This document shows, piece by piece, positions 35,201 through 49,400 of a stretch of DNA of 64,000 nucleotides; position 1 is the stretch's first letter; each line of letters begins with the position of its first letter. Both the position numbers and the translations under genes were made by a program. Origin of the DNA: Micromussa lordhowensis. Its lineage: Eukaryota > Cnidaria > Anthozoa > Scleractinia > Lobophylliidae. The stretch lies in contig OZ026607.1 in assembly GCA_964020085.1 (NCBI GenBank), positions 12,139,282-12,203,281 of the forward strand, written 5' to 3'. The notes beneath the pieces are model-generated. The model was not told where the DNA came from. It did not search any database and worked only from the letters and a program-made list of their open reading frames with translations.

Positions 35201-38200
35201 CTCCACAACTACCAAGAAGAAAACCAATTTGCTGACAGCCAGGGTACTGCAAAAAGAACCTTCATGTTAGAATTCAGCCTGGTAATCATTTACATGCCAA
35301 ATCAATGGCTAAAACCCTAATGGCAATGACGCACTGGAAACCTTTATCACACAGAAGGTCAAACATGTTTTGCACAGACATATGCAATGTCGTGGTTGTT
35401 AGGAAAAGGTAAAGTTGAACGCAGGTGGAAATGAACGACATTTAATTCCAGAGCTTACACGGCAACTTGACGTCCCTAAGCTGGAGCATCCAGTGATATT
35501 TTACACACCCCCACCCCTAGATGGGATGCTATGCAGGTTACTGCAGTATTTTGTGATTGCTCCTAGGCCAACAGTTTGTCAGTATCTATTTATAATCATA
35601 GGAAGAGAGAGGCACTAAGAGAGTAAAGTCTCTCATCCAGCTAGCTATAATAATATTATAGTAACTGCCATTTATTTTATGCAGAACAGTACCTGGACTT
35701 CAAGTCTGAGCACATTGAAATTAAGTTTAGTCTGTTTCTTTCCATGCTCCTTTATATTTTCATAGATCTACATTGTACACATGACTGTTGATTATTGGCT
35801 TGAGAGTTTTAGCTAACTGGTATCAAAATGGAATTTTTAGATAAACTTGTCCTCAAATCTGTGATAAATACACCTTAAGTGGAGGCCCCCACTCCCCAGA
35901 GCTCCTTAGAGGGTGAGGCTTTAAATGCTAGGAAGGCCACTTTTCAGATCCTGGCTAAAAGCCTGGTGGTAGAAAACGTTTAACGCTAGCTCTGAAAAGC
36001 ATGATATTAAAAGGGAAGTATGACAGTCTCCTTTAATAAGCAACCACAAGGCACAACAAATGAAAGGTAGAATTATTGTACACTGTATGTTGCAAAACAA
36101 ATACAAACTTACATCTTTGCTTGCAGGTGGTTCAATAGGAACAGGTATTATTCCAGCAATAAGACAACCATAAAAAGTTGTCATGAAATTGACAGGGTCA
36201 TCAACATGATACACCAAGGCAACCTGGAAGAAAAATTACATGTATATGTTGCAGGTCAAAATGAAATTCAGGTTAAATGATTTTAACCTAGTTTGATTCT
36301 CAATTTCCTTTGTCTTCTAACCCTAATTATTCATGGTCCATAAATAATTAGGGTAAAGAACAAAGGAATTTCATTTTAACCTGAATTTCATTTTCGACCT
36401 GCAACATATACATTAAACTTAAAAATCAGTATGACAAAGTGCATATCTAATAGTCACTTGGGAAAAGACAATGCCATTCCCTGAGGCTACACACTAGGAC
36501 ATTCACAACAAATATTTTCATTCTGTTAGATTTGCTGCTGGAAAGGAATTTTGCCACTTACGATTTTTCCACCAGTGACATAGATACACCTTAGTCAATG
36601 AACAACTAAGCAAGTACTGTCACTAAATGTATGCCAAAAGAAGTCAGACGCAGCTGGCTTTGTTACATTTTGGATTTAGTAACATGTTACCATTAGCTGC
36701 AAAGTGCCTGTTAATAAAATAATGTATGCACAAAATGAAGCTGACACTGGTATTCAACAAACATCCTTTGCTAATCAAAGAACAACCCAGGAACTCTACA
36801 ATATAATACTTACCCTGTCCCCTGTCATAATTGATGTTCCTTCTTTGTGACTGCCAATCTTGTTTAGTAAGGCGTAAGCTAGCTTCATTGATCTGGACAG
36901 AAGCTTACCTAAAGAATCAAAATATAAAATACTAAAAGCTCAGTTTCTGATTTCCTTATAACACCAGTTTATTGTGAATACCCAGTTGACTAAATAAATT
37001 ACGAAATTTAGAGCGGAAGCCACATCAGCGTTAGCTGGTTTTCAGGTGGGACCTCTATCCTGGTCGAATTGGAATTTGGAGATGTTGGTTTTTGTGGAGG
37101 GGGGAAAACCAGAGAATCTGGAGAAAAAACCTCAGAGCAAAGCGAGAACCAACAACAAACTCAACCCACATATGACACCAGGCACTATTGAGCCTGGGCC
37201 ACGTTTGTTGGCCTGGGTTTGATTCCGTGGTCGAAACATTACACCATCCCTACTCCTCCCTAAAATAATTATTTTGTGTAATGTCACGGGCCATTTAGCA
37301 TTTAACAGCGATAACCCATAACACCTATTAAGGCTGATAATTCTTGATGGATATTTGACATTAAGGGTGAGTTTGCCTGTTGTTGATACAATTCACCCAC
37401 AAAGTAACAAGACTGTTACGTGTGTAAAGATCAAGGCAACAAGTGACTCAAGAGTTAATGACAGCCTTAAGTCTATGTGCTTTTCATGATCTAGAAAACT
37501 ATTTCAGATAACAAATTGTGTGTAATACAGTGAAACCTGTACTAAGTGAACCCAATCATGAGTGGATACCCTGTTCATCTTGCATGAAGTAGACTCTGCA
37601 CCAAGTGGACACTCGCACTTGAGAGTCCCATTCATGGGTGTCCAGAAAAACAGGTTTGACTGCAATTTGCCGAGGGTACAAAAATGAAGGAGGATATGAC
37701 TGGAAAGTGAAAGAAAGTGATGGAACTTGAAAATTCTGGGAAAGACTTACCATATGTAAGACTGACATTGGTTTTTCCATGGCTGTCCACAACAGAGAAG
37801 CAGGAAATTTTTGGAGATTTTGTAGCAAACTTGCTGACAGATTCCTCTAAATTTTTGGGCAGCTCCTCGGCTACCTGTGAATACATGACAAATATATGGG
37901 TTGCACGTCGAACAAATGAAAACAGCGAGAATACACATGTACCAACTGCGAGATATGGTATACATCCAGCTTATCTCATGAACTGCAGCATGGGATCTTA
38001 GTCACTGACTATGTATCAAATTAATCAACAAGCTACATGTACCTGTAAAGATTCCCCAGTCACAGGTCTTAGTGTTTGTCCTTCTGGCCGTGGGGCATTT
38101 GGATCAGGTTTAGTTGCTACAGTAACAAAGATACAGTATGTATTAAACTAGTAATAACCACAGGTTAGGAAGTGCGGGCGAGGGCTATGCATGATTTGTT

Positions 38201-40043
38201 TCACTGAGGTTAACAAATTCATTGTAAAACAGTGGCGTTGTGTTCTTTTTCCATTTTGGGCATTTATATTTGCAGGGCAATAAAGGGTTGCATAGTGTGG
38301 GTGATTGTTTTCCCTAAAACGAGACAAAGGGACCTAAGAGTGGTTTTACTGACCTTGTGAAACAGTAACACCTGTTTGATTATACACTAGTTCTATTTTG
38401 TGTTGGGTTTGACAAAATGGTTATTTTTTCATGTTGTAAATAAAAACACTGTTGATTATAAAATGGACATATTGATTTAGTCAAGGTCATTTGATGTAAC
38501 CCGACAACAACAGACACGGACAGGAAACGTTCCGATCACAAGTTCACACTCTCAATTTTGATTGGACGGCGCGCCAGCTATGCATGAGCTGCACGTGATT
38601 CTTCGACGAAATAGACGTCGTCCACGTGATAAAATTGTGTTGTGTGCATTCCAATTTATGGACCGCCACTTCTGCATGAACTGCACGTGATTCTTGACAT
38701 TCTTAGCTTCAAGAAGGCGAAATTTACATATTATTTGACCCTTCAACTACATTAAAGATCATTGACTATGGAAGGTGAAAAAGCTATGCTTTGGTAAGAA
38801 TTGTCTTCTGCTTGGTGTTGGTTTCTAGCGGTCAGAACGCCTGTGCTCAAATTACTGCTGCTTCGTGTTTGTCTCGCGTGGTCAAAGCGCCTGTGCTAAA
38901 ATTACGTCCTTTCATTTCATTGGTTCTTAGTGTCCCTAAGGACAAATATTTGGAAGGACGACTTTTTTTGCTAAATTCGAGTCACTGCAAGGCTATATAA
39001 CTGCCGCGCATGCGTTTGAAACCAATGTTGAGATTAGGATTGCGGGCTCCGCTGGTCGCCCGCAAATATTCATCAGCATTATTATTACTTTGTACATTAT
39101 GTTATAATCAAAGTAGTCATCACAATGCAATTTATGGTTGAAATCTGACAAAATTTTGTTGTAGCCCTTTCTCTCTCACGTGTGAACATTGAAATCCTTC
39201 ACATGTTCACGTGATGAAACAAGTACTACACAATGGAGGACTCATCTTATTCTGGCAAGTAGGACAAGGCTGATTACAGTAATTTAACTTTCCTGCTGGT
39301 CCACTTTACCTTCTTGGGGCAGGGAAAACTGAGAAAAATTGATATGTCTGTGACAGCTACATGTAGACAATTAAGTGGTGGTTAAATTTGCTGGAGATAA
39401 TGATACTGTTAATTACCTTCAAGAAGTTCATCGTCATCTTCTGTGTAAAACTGTTCTAGTGGTTTTCTTTTAGGCCTCTGTAAAGTTCATAATACACTAA
39501 GTACAATGTAAGAAATCTAACAATACATGATATGATACTCTCAGGGTTTCAGAGTACAAAAGTAATAAAAAGCTTCTGAAAGGTCTGAAAACTTTGAAGA
39601 TAAAGATGGCAGTGAGTTACAAGTTGTGTTATGACTAATAAATCATGTAAACTTTACCTTCAAAGTGTTGAGGAGTTGTTGAATTTTAGTTGATACTCTA
39701 CTGCTTGTTACTGAAACAAATAGAGGAAACAACATTGAATATTTACCTCAAGGTACAACCAATACTATATATTTTCAGAATGGTTTATGTACATGATGAG
39801 GTGTTGACAAGCTTGTACAGAGAACCCATTCAAGCTATGTACATCATTTTATTGGTTCAGTTCATTTCAAGCTTATGATGATGAACTTGGGTGGCATAAT
39901 CAGAAATTTGAGTTTTTTATGGATTCCTGAGATTGAAAAATTCCTAATACATGTACATGTATGTAACTAGAAATGATTTGTCCTTAATGTGCATTATGCT
40001 TTAAAAAAACTATCTCCCTTAACCCTTTCACCACCAGTGGCCT

Positions 40044-40089
<46 letters not shown>

Positions 40090-40157
40090 AGGGAGACCCT
40101 TGGTGGTGAAAGGGTTAAAAAAACTATCTCCCTAAACCCTTTCACCACCAGTGGCCT

Positions 40158-40203
<46 letters not shown>

Positions 40204-40271
40204 AGGGAGACCCTTGGTGATGAAAGGGTTAAAAAAACTATCTCCCTTAACCCTTTCACCACCAGTGGCCT

Positions 40272-40317
<46 letters not shown>

Positions 40318-40402
40318 AGGGAGACCCTTGGTGGTGAAAGGGTTAAAAATCTATCTCCCTTAAAAAAACTATCTCCCTTAACCCTTTCACCACCAGTGGC
40401 CT

Positions 40403-40448
<46 letters not shown>

Positions 40449-43400
40449 AGGGAGACCCTTGGTGGTGAAAGGGTTAAAGTGCCTATGGTTTCTTTTGTGA
40501 TGTACATTTCTGGTGCTAAGTTTGAAAAACACTGCTTAAATATTTCCAGAGATATCCTAAATTCAGTATTTTACCATTTTAGTTGCAAACCTCATTACGT
40601 CATCACTTTCCTAATTTACATAGTACAAAAACGTCAATACCTCTAAAACAAAAAACGATTTTCTGAAAAGGAAAATGCCATTCTTCTGTATTTTGAAAAG
40701 CCTCTCAAATATGTAACAATCATTTTTCATGACATAGGCACTTTAATTAACCCCAGGTTTCTCTAGAACGACAAAGATAACAAACCCTTTGTAATGATAT
40801 CTCACCTGATACTTGTCCATCATCTTCGTCAATTGTCCGTACTGATGACATATGCATCACTCGACTGCCTTTGGTATCAGTAAACTTATCAGCAGGGGCC
40901 TGCCTTGTCAAGTCTGGGGGAGGGGTTACAGGGGGAAAACTGCCAGAGCTGTGTCGATGCTGGAAAAACATGTCAGATGGAGGGGAAGGGAATTCCTCAG
41001 AGCCTGCCCGAGGGATTGAGGTATGAGAACTAAGTGAACCAGGAGGAGTGTAATCACTTGGTGGCAGGTTTCCTATTGAGTCTTGTGATGAGACAGACCC
41101 TAAAAGATAGAAAATTAAGCAAACTTCAGGATGGCATTGTTCGTCCATTGATAAAATTAATATAACTACATGTATGTATGTATCAATGGACATGTATGCT
41201 TGTGAAAGGTAGGTAAAGCTTGCTGAGTGGCCCATCAGGCCAGTGCTTACAGTGCAGCTCAGATATGTCCGAACCAAAATATACGCGTAATTCGCGTCAG
41301 CCCAATACGCGTATACGCGTATGCATATACGCACATACGCGTATACAGTATATACGCATATGCCTGATTAGTATGTATGAGCTAACCTATTGTTTCTTCT
41401 TTTCTTAACAGGTCATGGTTGTTTTCAATGGCTTGACAGCTTGCCACAGAGCGAGATAGAGTTTATTATTTTGAATACGCGTATACGCGCGTATGTCTTC
41501 AGACTAGACTTGGCTGAAACTAACATTTTGCAATTGGGCACAGAAAATTAACTGACTGAATCGTAATTAAAAGGGAGATTATTTTGCTCTTGTGCTTCAA
41601 CAATCCCATCTTCATGGAGCAAACACAACCGAAAGAGCAATTGAAAGAAGGATCTGTGTCAAATAGAACCGGAGATATCATTTTTTCGACGCTTTAGACA
41701 ATAAACATCTCGCAAGAGACTTGCCGACGCGTGCCGAAACACAGAACTTTTCCTTGAAGCAAAAAAAAACTAAGCTTGAGCGGCGTGCCATAGAAACTTT
41801 GATAAACAATTATTTGGTTAAAGGAAAAGCATTTTACCGTTTGAATGAACGATCTGTGTCAATTATAACCGGAGATATAATTTTTTCGATAAGGTCTTCG
41901 GAACGCTTCATAATAAACATCTCGCAAGAGACTTGCCGACTCCTGCCGTAACACAGAACTTTTCCTTGAAGAATTGACCTTTTTCCTTTGTTTCTTATGG
42001 AAATAATTCCCGTAAGCGGATAGCTCCACTAACGGACACTTTTTCCAGTTCCCGAGGGTGTCCGCTTACGAGAGAGTTGACTGTATTTCTACTCCCTCCT
42101 GGATGGGATGTTAGTCCAATGTAGGGTTACCCCCCAGCATAAAATTTGTCATTACCCATTTGTACATCTGGGTGGAGAGAGACACTGTGAGAGTTAAGTG
42201 TCTTACCTAAGAACAAAACACCATGTCCCCAGCCAGGGCTAAAACCCAGACCCCTTGGTTTAGAGTCGAGCGTACTAACCATGAGGCCACAGCGCCTACA
42301 AAAGGCCTACAGACCTGGTGTTTAACTGGTTTGGTTTCTTAATTTTGGAGCACCTAATTAAGAGTCTTTTACTGTAGCATTGAACTTAATAGCTGGTTAG
42401 TACATATACCTATTCCTTTACAACTTCTTAGGACTAGAAACTCAATGATCTGGGAAAGAGAAACCTGCCAAAAATTCTACAATTTGCATCTGCCCAAAAG
42501 CATTGAGACTGGCCAGGGTGACAGCATGTAGGCGAGGGCTTACATCCATACCTGACTGTGAAATGGTAAGTGTCTTGAACAAAAATCCAAACCAACAGTT
42601 ACGAATATGGGTTGAATCCAGACCTCTGAGATCTAAATCTACATGTAGACCTCTACGTTAAAATTGATCACTAGAAATAAGCCATGCTGATGACAATTCT
42701 CCTTAAATTCGAACTGGACTTACCAAAACCTCCATGAAGTTGTGGTTGGGTACCATTCTCTACAGGTTTCCGTCTCATAAGTGATTGTCTTTTGAATGGT
42801 GCTGGCATGTCAGGATCTTGTGTTGCAGTCAGTCTTTTTGCCAAGGCTGCCTGAAGGGCCTCTGACCTTTGAACTAAAAACAATGAAAATACAAACAACA
42901 GGACTGTTGTAGACTGCATAAATATATACAAAATTATAATGTACAAGAAACATGTATGCGAACAGTTTATAACCATTTTAACTGGCAATAAGATGCTAAT
43001 GTCAAAGATGTCAGTAATTAACATACAGTAAGGGGTTTTGAGCTGCAATCCCAGCCAAAAGTAGTTGGGACACTTGAGCTATATCACGTATCCCCCATCC
43101 CCCTTAATCAATGTTGGAAAATATCACGGTTTTTCCAGCAAAAAGGGAAAACCGCCTGATTATCAACATTGTACATGTAAGTGGGGGGAGGGGAGAACTT
43201 GCTTGGTGTCCCAACGTTTTTGTCCGGGATTGTGATTGTCACGGGCGGGAAAAACTATTTGTAACGAACTTCTTTACAAGAAAAACTCTCCTCTAGATGG
43301 TCAAACCATGCAGGCAAAATAGTCCTCACAGCTGGTCAATTTGCCCAGTGCCTGACCCTTAATAAAACCCTGTAACAGGATTTTGAATGACAATATTAAA

Positions 43401-46400
43401 ACCTGGTGTGACTTCTTTAAATTTGCTATTTATACTTACTAACACAACATCCTTGAATCCTGAAATACTGGCAATGAGCCCTTACATACAGATTCCTAAG
43501 CCAGTGTTCTGTACTACATATTCAAATTTTTCTCTGACTTACACTTTTGCATAATTTATACATATATGTAGTCTGGAAGGGCTTGAAGAAAACAAAGCAA
43601 CTTATATCTTGCATGAAGTAAGACACAGCATATTTTCAAGAAAACATTTCATCACCACGTATAGTTACGGTAAATAGTAAATGACTCAAAAGTCTACGTT
43701 CTATAAATATCAACATGTAAATAGTACAATGTATTGTTCAATTTCTAGCAAACAGGTAGACCTTCCAATTTTGTAGAGCATAGCAACAGACAGTCAAAAT
43801 CTAGTATCACAAACCTTTTTACTCAAATACCCTCAAAGTTTACTACTAGCAAAAATATCAATAATTACATTTCACTTTAATTACTTGTGGACTACTACAC
43901 TGTAGATGTACATCAAGATCAACCTTGTAATCATAATTCAAGCAACCCTTAACAAGTACATTGAATCGCCACTCAGTTTTGACTGGAACAAATGATTTTG
44001 AATTTTTTATTACGTAAGTTCTATTAATAATTTTACGACTTAATTGTTGTGCATGTGTATGCTGTGACTAGCATGCAATTTTGAAATTTGTTTGTCACCC
44101 TGGCCCCTTTTTCTTGTCAAGTAATGGCAATTTGTCAGTAGCCTAAAAGTTGCATATGCCAGACATCTGACTCTTCCAAATGAGCACGTCTCTACCTTTG
44201 ACAACCAATTAAGAAAGGTGGCAACAATCGAGGCAGTCATTACCTTTTGGTCTCCAGACAGGAAAACAACTCATCTTAAAACCAACCTCTTCCGACTTAC
44301 AGAACGACTGACAAGGTTACTTAAGCAGAATGTGAATGTCCTGTATATATCTTGGGAATGAAAATGCCTGAATTTATCTCCAAATTCATCCTCTGGTCTT
44401 AATATATTTCAAACAGTTGCCAATGCAGGCATGCCTTCTTTCAGTTCTCTCAACATCCCAATATCATATCATGATGTGCAATATTTAAATAACACGTACA
44501 TAAATGAAAAGGCAAAAAGTATCATTGTGGGTTATAAGTAGTGCAAGTCAAATTATTTAAGAGATGGAAATGTAACATATATGTACATGTACAACAGACA
44601 ACTTTATATACACATTAATTTTTGCCCTTCTCTGAATTAACAGAACACATGAAAACATGACTAGCATAACAATGATGCCCCTTAACAAGTCTGTCATGAC
44701 ATTAATTCAAGTTATGAATATATATATTATAATTATGCTAACAAGGAGACTTGTCAGTATACCCATTGCTCTTCTCTTCATAAATTTATTACCTTACTCT
44801 GTATGATTGCACATTCCCTATGTTTTTGTTTCAAGTAACTTTACTTACCCGCACTATAGTGATCATTCATGTTTGGACTGCTTTGTGAAGCAACATTTAA
44901 ATCTAAAAAAAACACACCAAATGAATAATATTAGAAATTGAAGTTAAAACCACAGAGAACGATAAAAAAATAATAATACAGCAAATGGTATATTGTCTTT
45001 CTAGAAACCTCAAGAGGGTTATATCAACAGATACAGAGCAACCAAATGTAATTCATGCACCTTCATGACGTGATGGAACTGATCACAAGTTTAAATGGTA
45101 TTTTGTTTTTTAAAAGGGAGGCCTTCATTAATTTGGCAGTTCTTTCTCCCTGATTAATACCAATACGTTTAGGGTTGATATTAGAAAAGAACAATATCAC
45201 TTTGTGATATATTGTTACTGAACTTTTTTTAAAATTAGTAATATTGCTTCATTGTGATACTGAAAGCAATACTAACTGAACTCATCTTTAAGATCATTGG
45301 TCAAAACTGCAGTTCACAATATCATGGGCACACTCTCAAAGATCAGTTTGCATAGTCCACAGCTGTTAGCTATGGATTCAGGACAATCCAGCACATAACA
45401 TGTCATTTAGTTTTATTTAAATACTCATCTGATCGTGAGTGCGATGAAATCAACCTTTGGTTAATGACAGCCTAATGAAGAATCTTACATCTACTTTGAA
45501 AGGATTTATGAAGTGAGTATTACTTTTTATTTACACATACCACCATATACACATAGATTATTCACAATTAGATAACATAAGATAACTTTCCTTTTCAGAG
45601 ATTACTTTTTCAATAGAATTGCGATAATATGGAATGGTATTCCTGAAGATATCAAAGTAGCTACCACACTATGCTCTTTCAAACGCCAACTCAAATCTTT
45701 TTACTTCAAGCGATTATTTAATGTTTTTGATGGCGACAATGTACATTCTTTCAAGATTATTTGTCACCGTGTAAATATATTTTGAAAGCTTGCTCTTGTT
45801 AGTATCATTGTAGTCCACGATTTATTACCTTTTCCATGTTTTTCTTTCTACTTCTTAGGTTGATATCTATAGTATATTATAAATATTTAATTCTAGTTTT
45901 TTGGGGTAAGGGGTTGGTTTTTCTACATTTTATGGGGTTGGATTAGGTGGGTGAACCAAGTAGGGGACTATGTGTCCTATTGTTCTCTCCCCTGTATATT
46001 GTACGAATCTATATATAAATAAATATAAAAATACTACATTTATTTTACAGTAGCCAATGTTTTGTTATGTTTACATAATACTTTTTTTTAATAATTTCAG
46101 TGTTTCATATCCTACATGTATATTAAAGCATCTTAGAATCTGCTGCTTAATAGTTACTATTATTATAAGTTACTGCACAACGGTTCTAATCAGCTTCCTT
46201 TCTTGTTCTATTACACAAATAAGATGTTTACTAATCTTAGCTGTTTTAATAAGGGACGTGTACTCAATTTATGTACGCTGTACTGGTCAGTGCTTTGTAA
46301 CATGTACTAAGTAATTCAATTTACTTACATAACAAAAGATCCACTAAATTTAGTAAAAACCAGAACCAATCACTACTTATAAAGAACACTTTTTTTCAAT

Positions 46401-49400
46401 AATTTCTTGGAGTTTTCAATATTATATTGGCCCCTTGATCAATAATGCTGAATGGGAGATGTGATTTCTTCTGCCCTAAGACCCCTGTCTGAGATCACAG
46501 GCTTGGTTGCCAAACCTTATAAAATGGCAGCTGACATGATTTGATACTTTAGAGATTGTGCTCAATTGTGATCAAACCACAGTGCCTCTAACTTGCAATA
46601 TGTTATCAAAAGCTTTTCATTTCTCTCTTGACATTACATTTCTTATAATTCAGGATGCCATTAAAAACAACATCAGCATTTTTTACTAATTCAAGGCAGA
46701 ATTGTTCAATTTACTAAATATTCAACTGGGAGTATCCTCTTTCACCATTCATGTTGTGAAAGAATCAGACCTGGCCCCGGTTGTTTGAAGGCTGGATAAC
46801 GCTATCCACCAGATAAATCACTATCCAGTGGATAAAAGTTATGAAGACAAACTGTGCTATCTGCTGGATAGTGATTTATCTGTTTGATTGTGTTATCCAT
46901 CTTTTGAACAACCCGGGCCTCCTGGAACTTATCTGGGTTGTGTGCTAGGTCAATATGTACACTTGACTCTCACATAAGTCATATCCTATCTTTCTACTAA
47001 GAATATCCTTGAAAAATGCTACTGTAGAGGCTCTGATGGACTAGCGTCATACCCAGGGGGAGTGGCAACACTCCTGGAGGCATGTTATGCTTTGGAAACT
47101 GAGATACATGTTAGCTCTGGCGATGTGGGCCAGTTGGCCAAATGCCACTTGAGCTTAAGTAACTTTTTGGTGCAGGAGTGACCAGGATTTAGAAGTTGAT
47201 CAACAAAGCCAAACACTATTGCAAAGTTTAAAACATGTAGGTCTATGGTCATTTTTAAACATATCTTGCAAAGGGTTGTCATCAAGTTTGAGTCACTTGT
47301 TGCCTTTTAATTATCTTAATTATCTGTGTTAACAACATGCAAGTTCACCAGTAACATCACAGCCCATCAAGCATACTCAGCCGTAACAGGTGTTACAAGT
47401 TACAGCCCTTAATGACAACCCTGCTGGTCACTGAAGGTATAAAGATTACTTAGAAGAATTTGTATGTCAACTGACATTTTGAATACATTGTAAAGATAAG
47501 TATTCTTAACAGAGCTCTGTTCTCACCTCTTGACAGGTATGGACCAAGAAGTTTGGCTCTTTTCTTTTCATATCCCTTCTGAGTGATATCCCCTGAAAGA
47601 GAACCCGAATGTCAGCGGCACCTAGTGATGCTAATTATTCTCAAGAGAAAAAAGGTGACTGAGAACAAGTAACTTGCAAATGATGGAGAGTATGAACCGT
47701 ACATAAGCTTTCCCCGTAGATAAAAGCTTCATGTACTTATATGTACACCATGCATGTATTCCTTCGGGGGTACAATGTCTCTTCACTTTTGAAATATCTC
47801 GCATGTCTGGATTACATGACAATCCCTAACATCTTACTCAAATTAAAAGCTGTAAAATTAGCTTCAAGAAGACACTAATTATTTAACTTTTTTTTCTTCT
47901 GATTTTGATGAATCTATAAATTTTCTACAACTCCTCAATAAGAATGCCCGAATCACCTTTGACATTGCGTATTTTATTGTTACGTAATTTACAACACAGG
48001 GAGATTTTCTGATACTTGATTCCAGTTAAGAGCAAAAAAAAATTTGAGAGCTGAGCTAAAAAAAAAAAAGTAGAATGATTGCAAAGGAATTGCCTTAGCT
48101 GTGAAAGCTTTGGGAAGTTAGAATTTCCACCTAGGTTGTTTTAGCTGATCTGTTAACTTTATAACCACTCTCCCAATTGACAATTTGACAATGACAATTT
48201 GAGCAAATCCCTTGTGAGGTTAGCCTCCTACGCAGATGCTCTTTGGGCTCGTCATGCCATCTTCCTCCCCCACGGACGTCAAGCCAAGGGGACATTCCTT
48301 TTCCTTTGTTTGCTTGCGTCCCAGTTTGGACTCAAAGATCAGCTGGAGATCACGTGAAAATTGCTTTAGAGCCAATCGGCGTCGGCTAATTATGTAATTA
48401 AGAGCTAATAATAAACTGAACAGGCTCCCTTGGGGCGAGAGGTGCAACTCGAACTGTTGCATTCGCACGTACGGCAACGTCAACGTTTTCAAATTTACTA
48501 TGCAGCTTTTCTATAGCTAATCCAGTCCATGTTCGTAGATCTACATGCACTTCATCTTTTTCACAGTGAAATAAACTATAGTTTCTCGATGGGGATTTAA
48601 ACAGATTATCGTAACTGTCTCACACACTCAATGAAAGGACATGCTCAGCTGCACGCTAGTATTTTGGTGCTTTGCGATCATTTCAAGTAGACTTTCCGCA
48701 GGCTTCCAGCATTTGACAGAAACCAGCCATGCAAATGAATGTTCGTGTATGAACATGCCCATCCTTTTCTTCACGTATTAAATTCTTTACAGCTTCTTGC
48801 CGATAACGTCCAGATAATCATTGAAAGGTCACGTTGGTATCCGTAGATTAACCTTTTTCTTCACTAAATATTTCATAGCTTCTCACTGAAAAGGATTCAA
48901 ATTGACGATTTTGAAAGTCTCGCAAACCTGTTGGAAGGCCACGCAATTATCCGCAATTCTTACAACGTCGCACACGAAAATTGACCAAGGTTAAAAGTTC
49001 GCTGCCTTGATCGGAAAGTGTGCTATGATTGGTCTAATTACACAACCCATTCGTTTCAGCAGACTTTCATGGGGGAGGAAGATTGTGTGATGAGCCCAAA
49101 GAACGTCTGCATAGGAGGCTATTGTGAGGTGTATCCCCCTGAAGAATTTTTGACAAAGTAGCACAAGAATTATTCACACCTCTTGTCTGATAAAATCTCT
49201 TGCACCCTACTTCTCAGCCAATATTTACTTGATTTTCCTAGAATTTCCTTTTTACTAAAGCTCTTATAACATGACTTAAGATAATTATGTAAGTGACCAA
49301 AAATGTTTTGGACCAAGTTCATATGTATAACACACTCATGGTGATTATCATGTGATGTGCATGTGAAGCACTGCTTCTTCTCTCAGGAGCTTTAACAGTA

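Noticed and set aside
40019..40477. Regular array that could be mistaken for CRISPR
   Set aside because: Units are about 100 bases with TTAA borders and transposon-like ends; spacers are not unique and the genome is eukaryotic.
40747..41334. 195-codon minus frame as a separate gene
   Set aside because: Its middle part is DIP2 exon 6 (40806-41099); the extensions run into introns and the TATACGCG tract.
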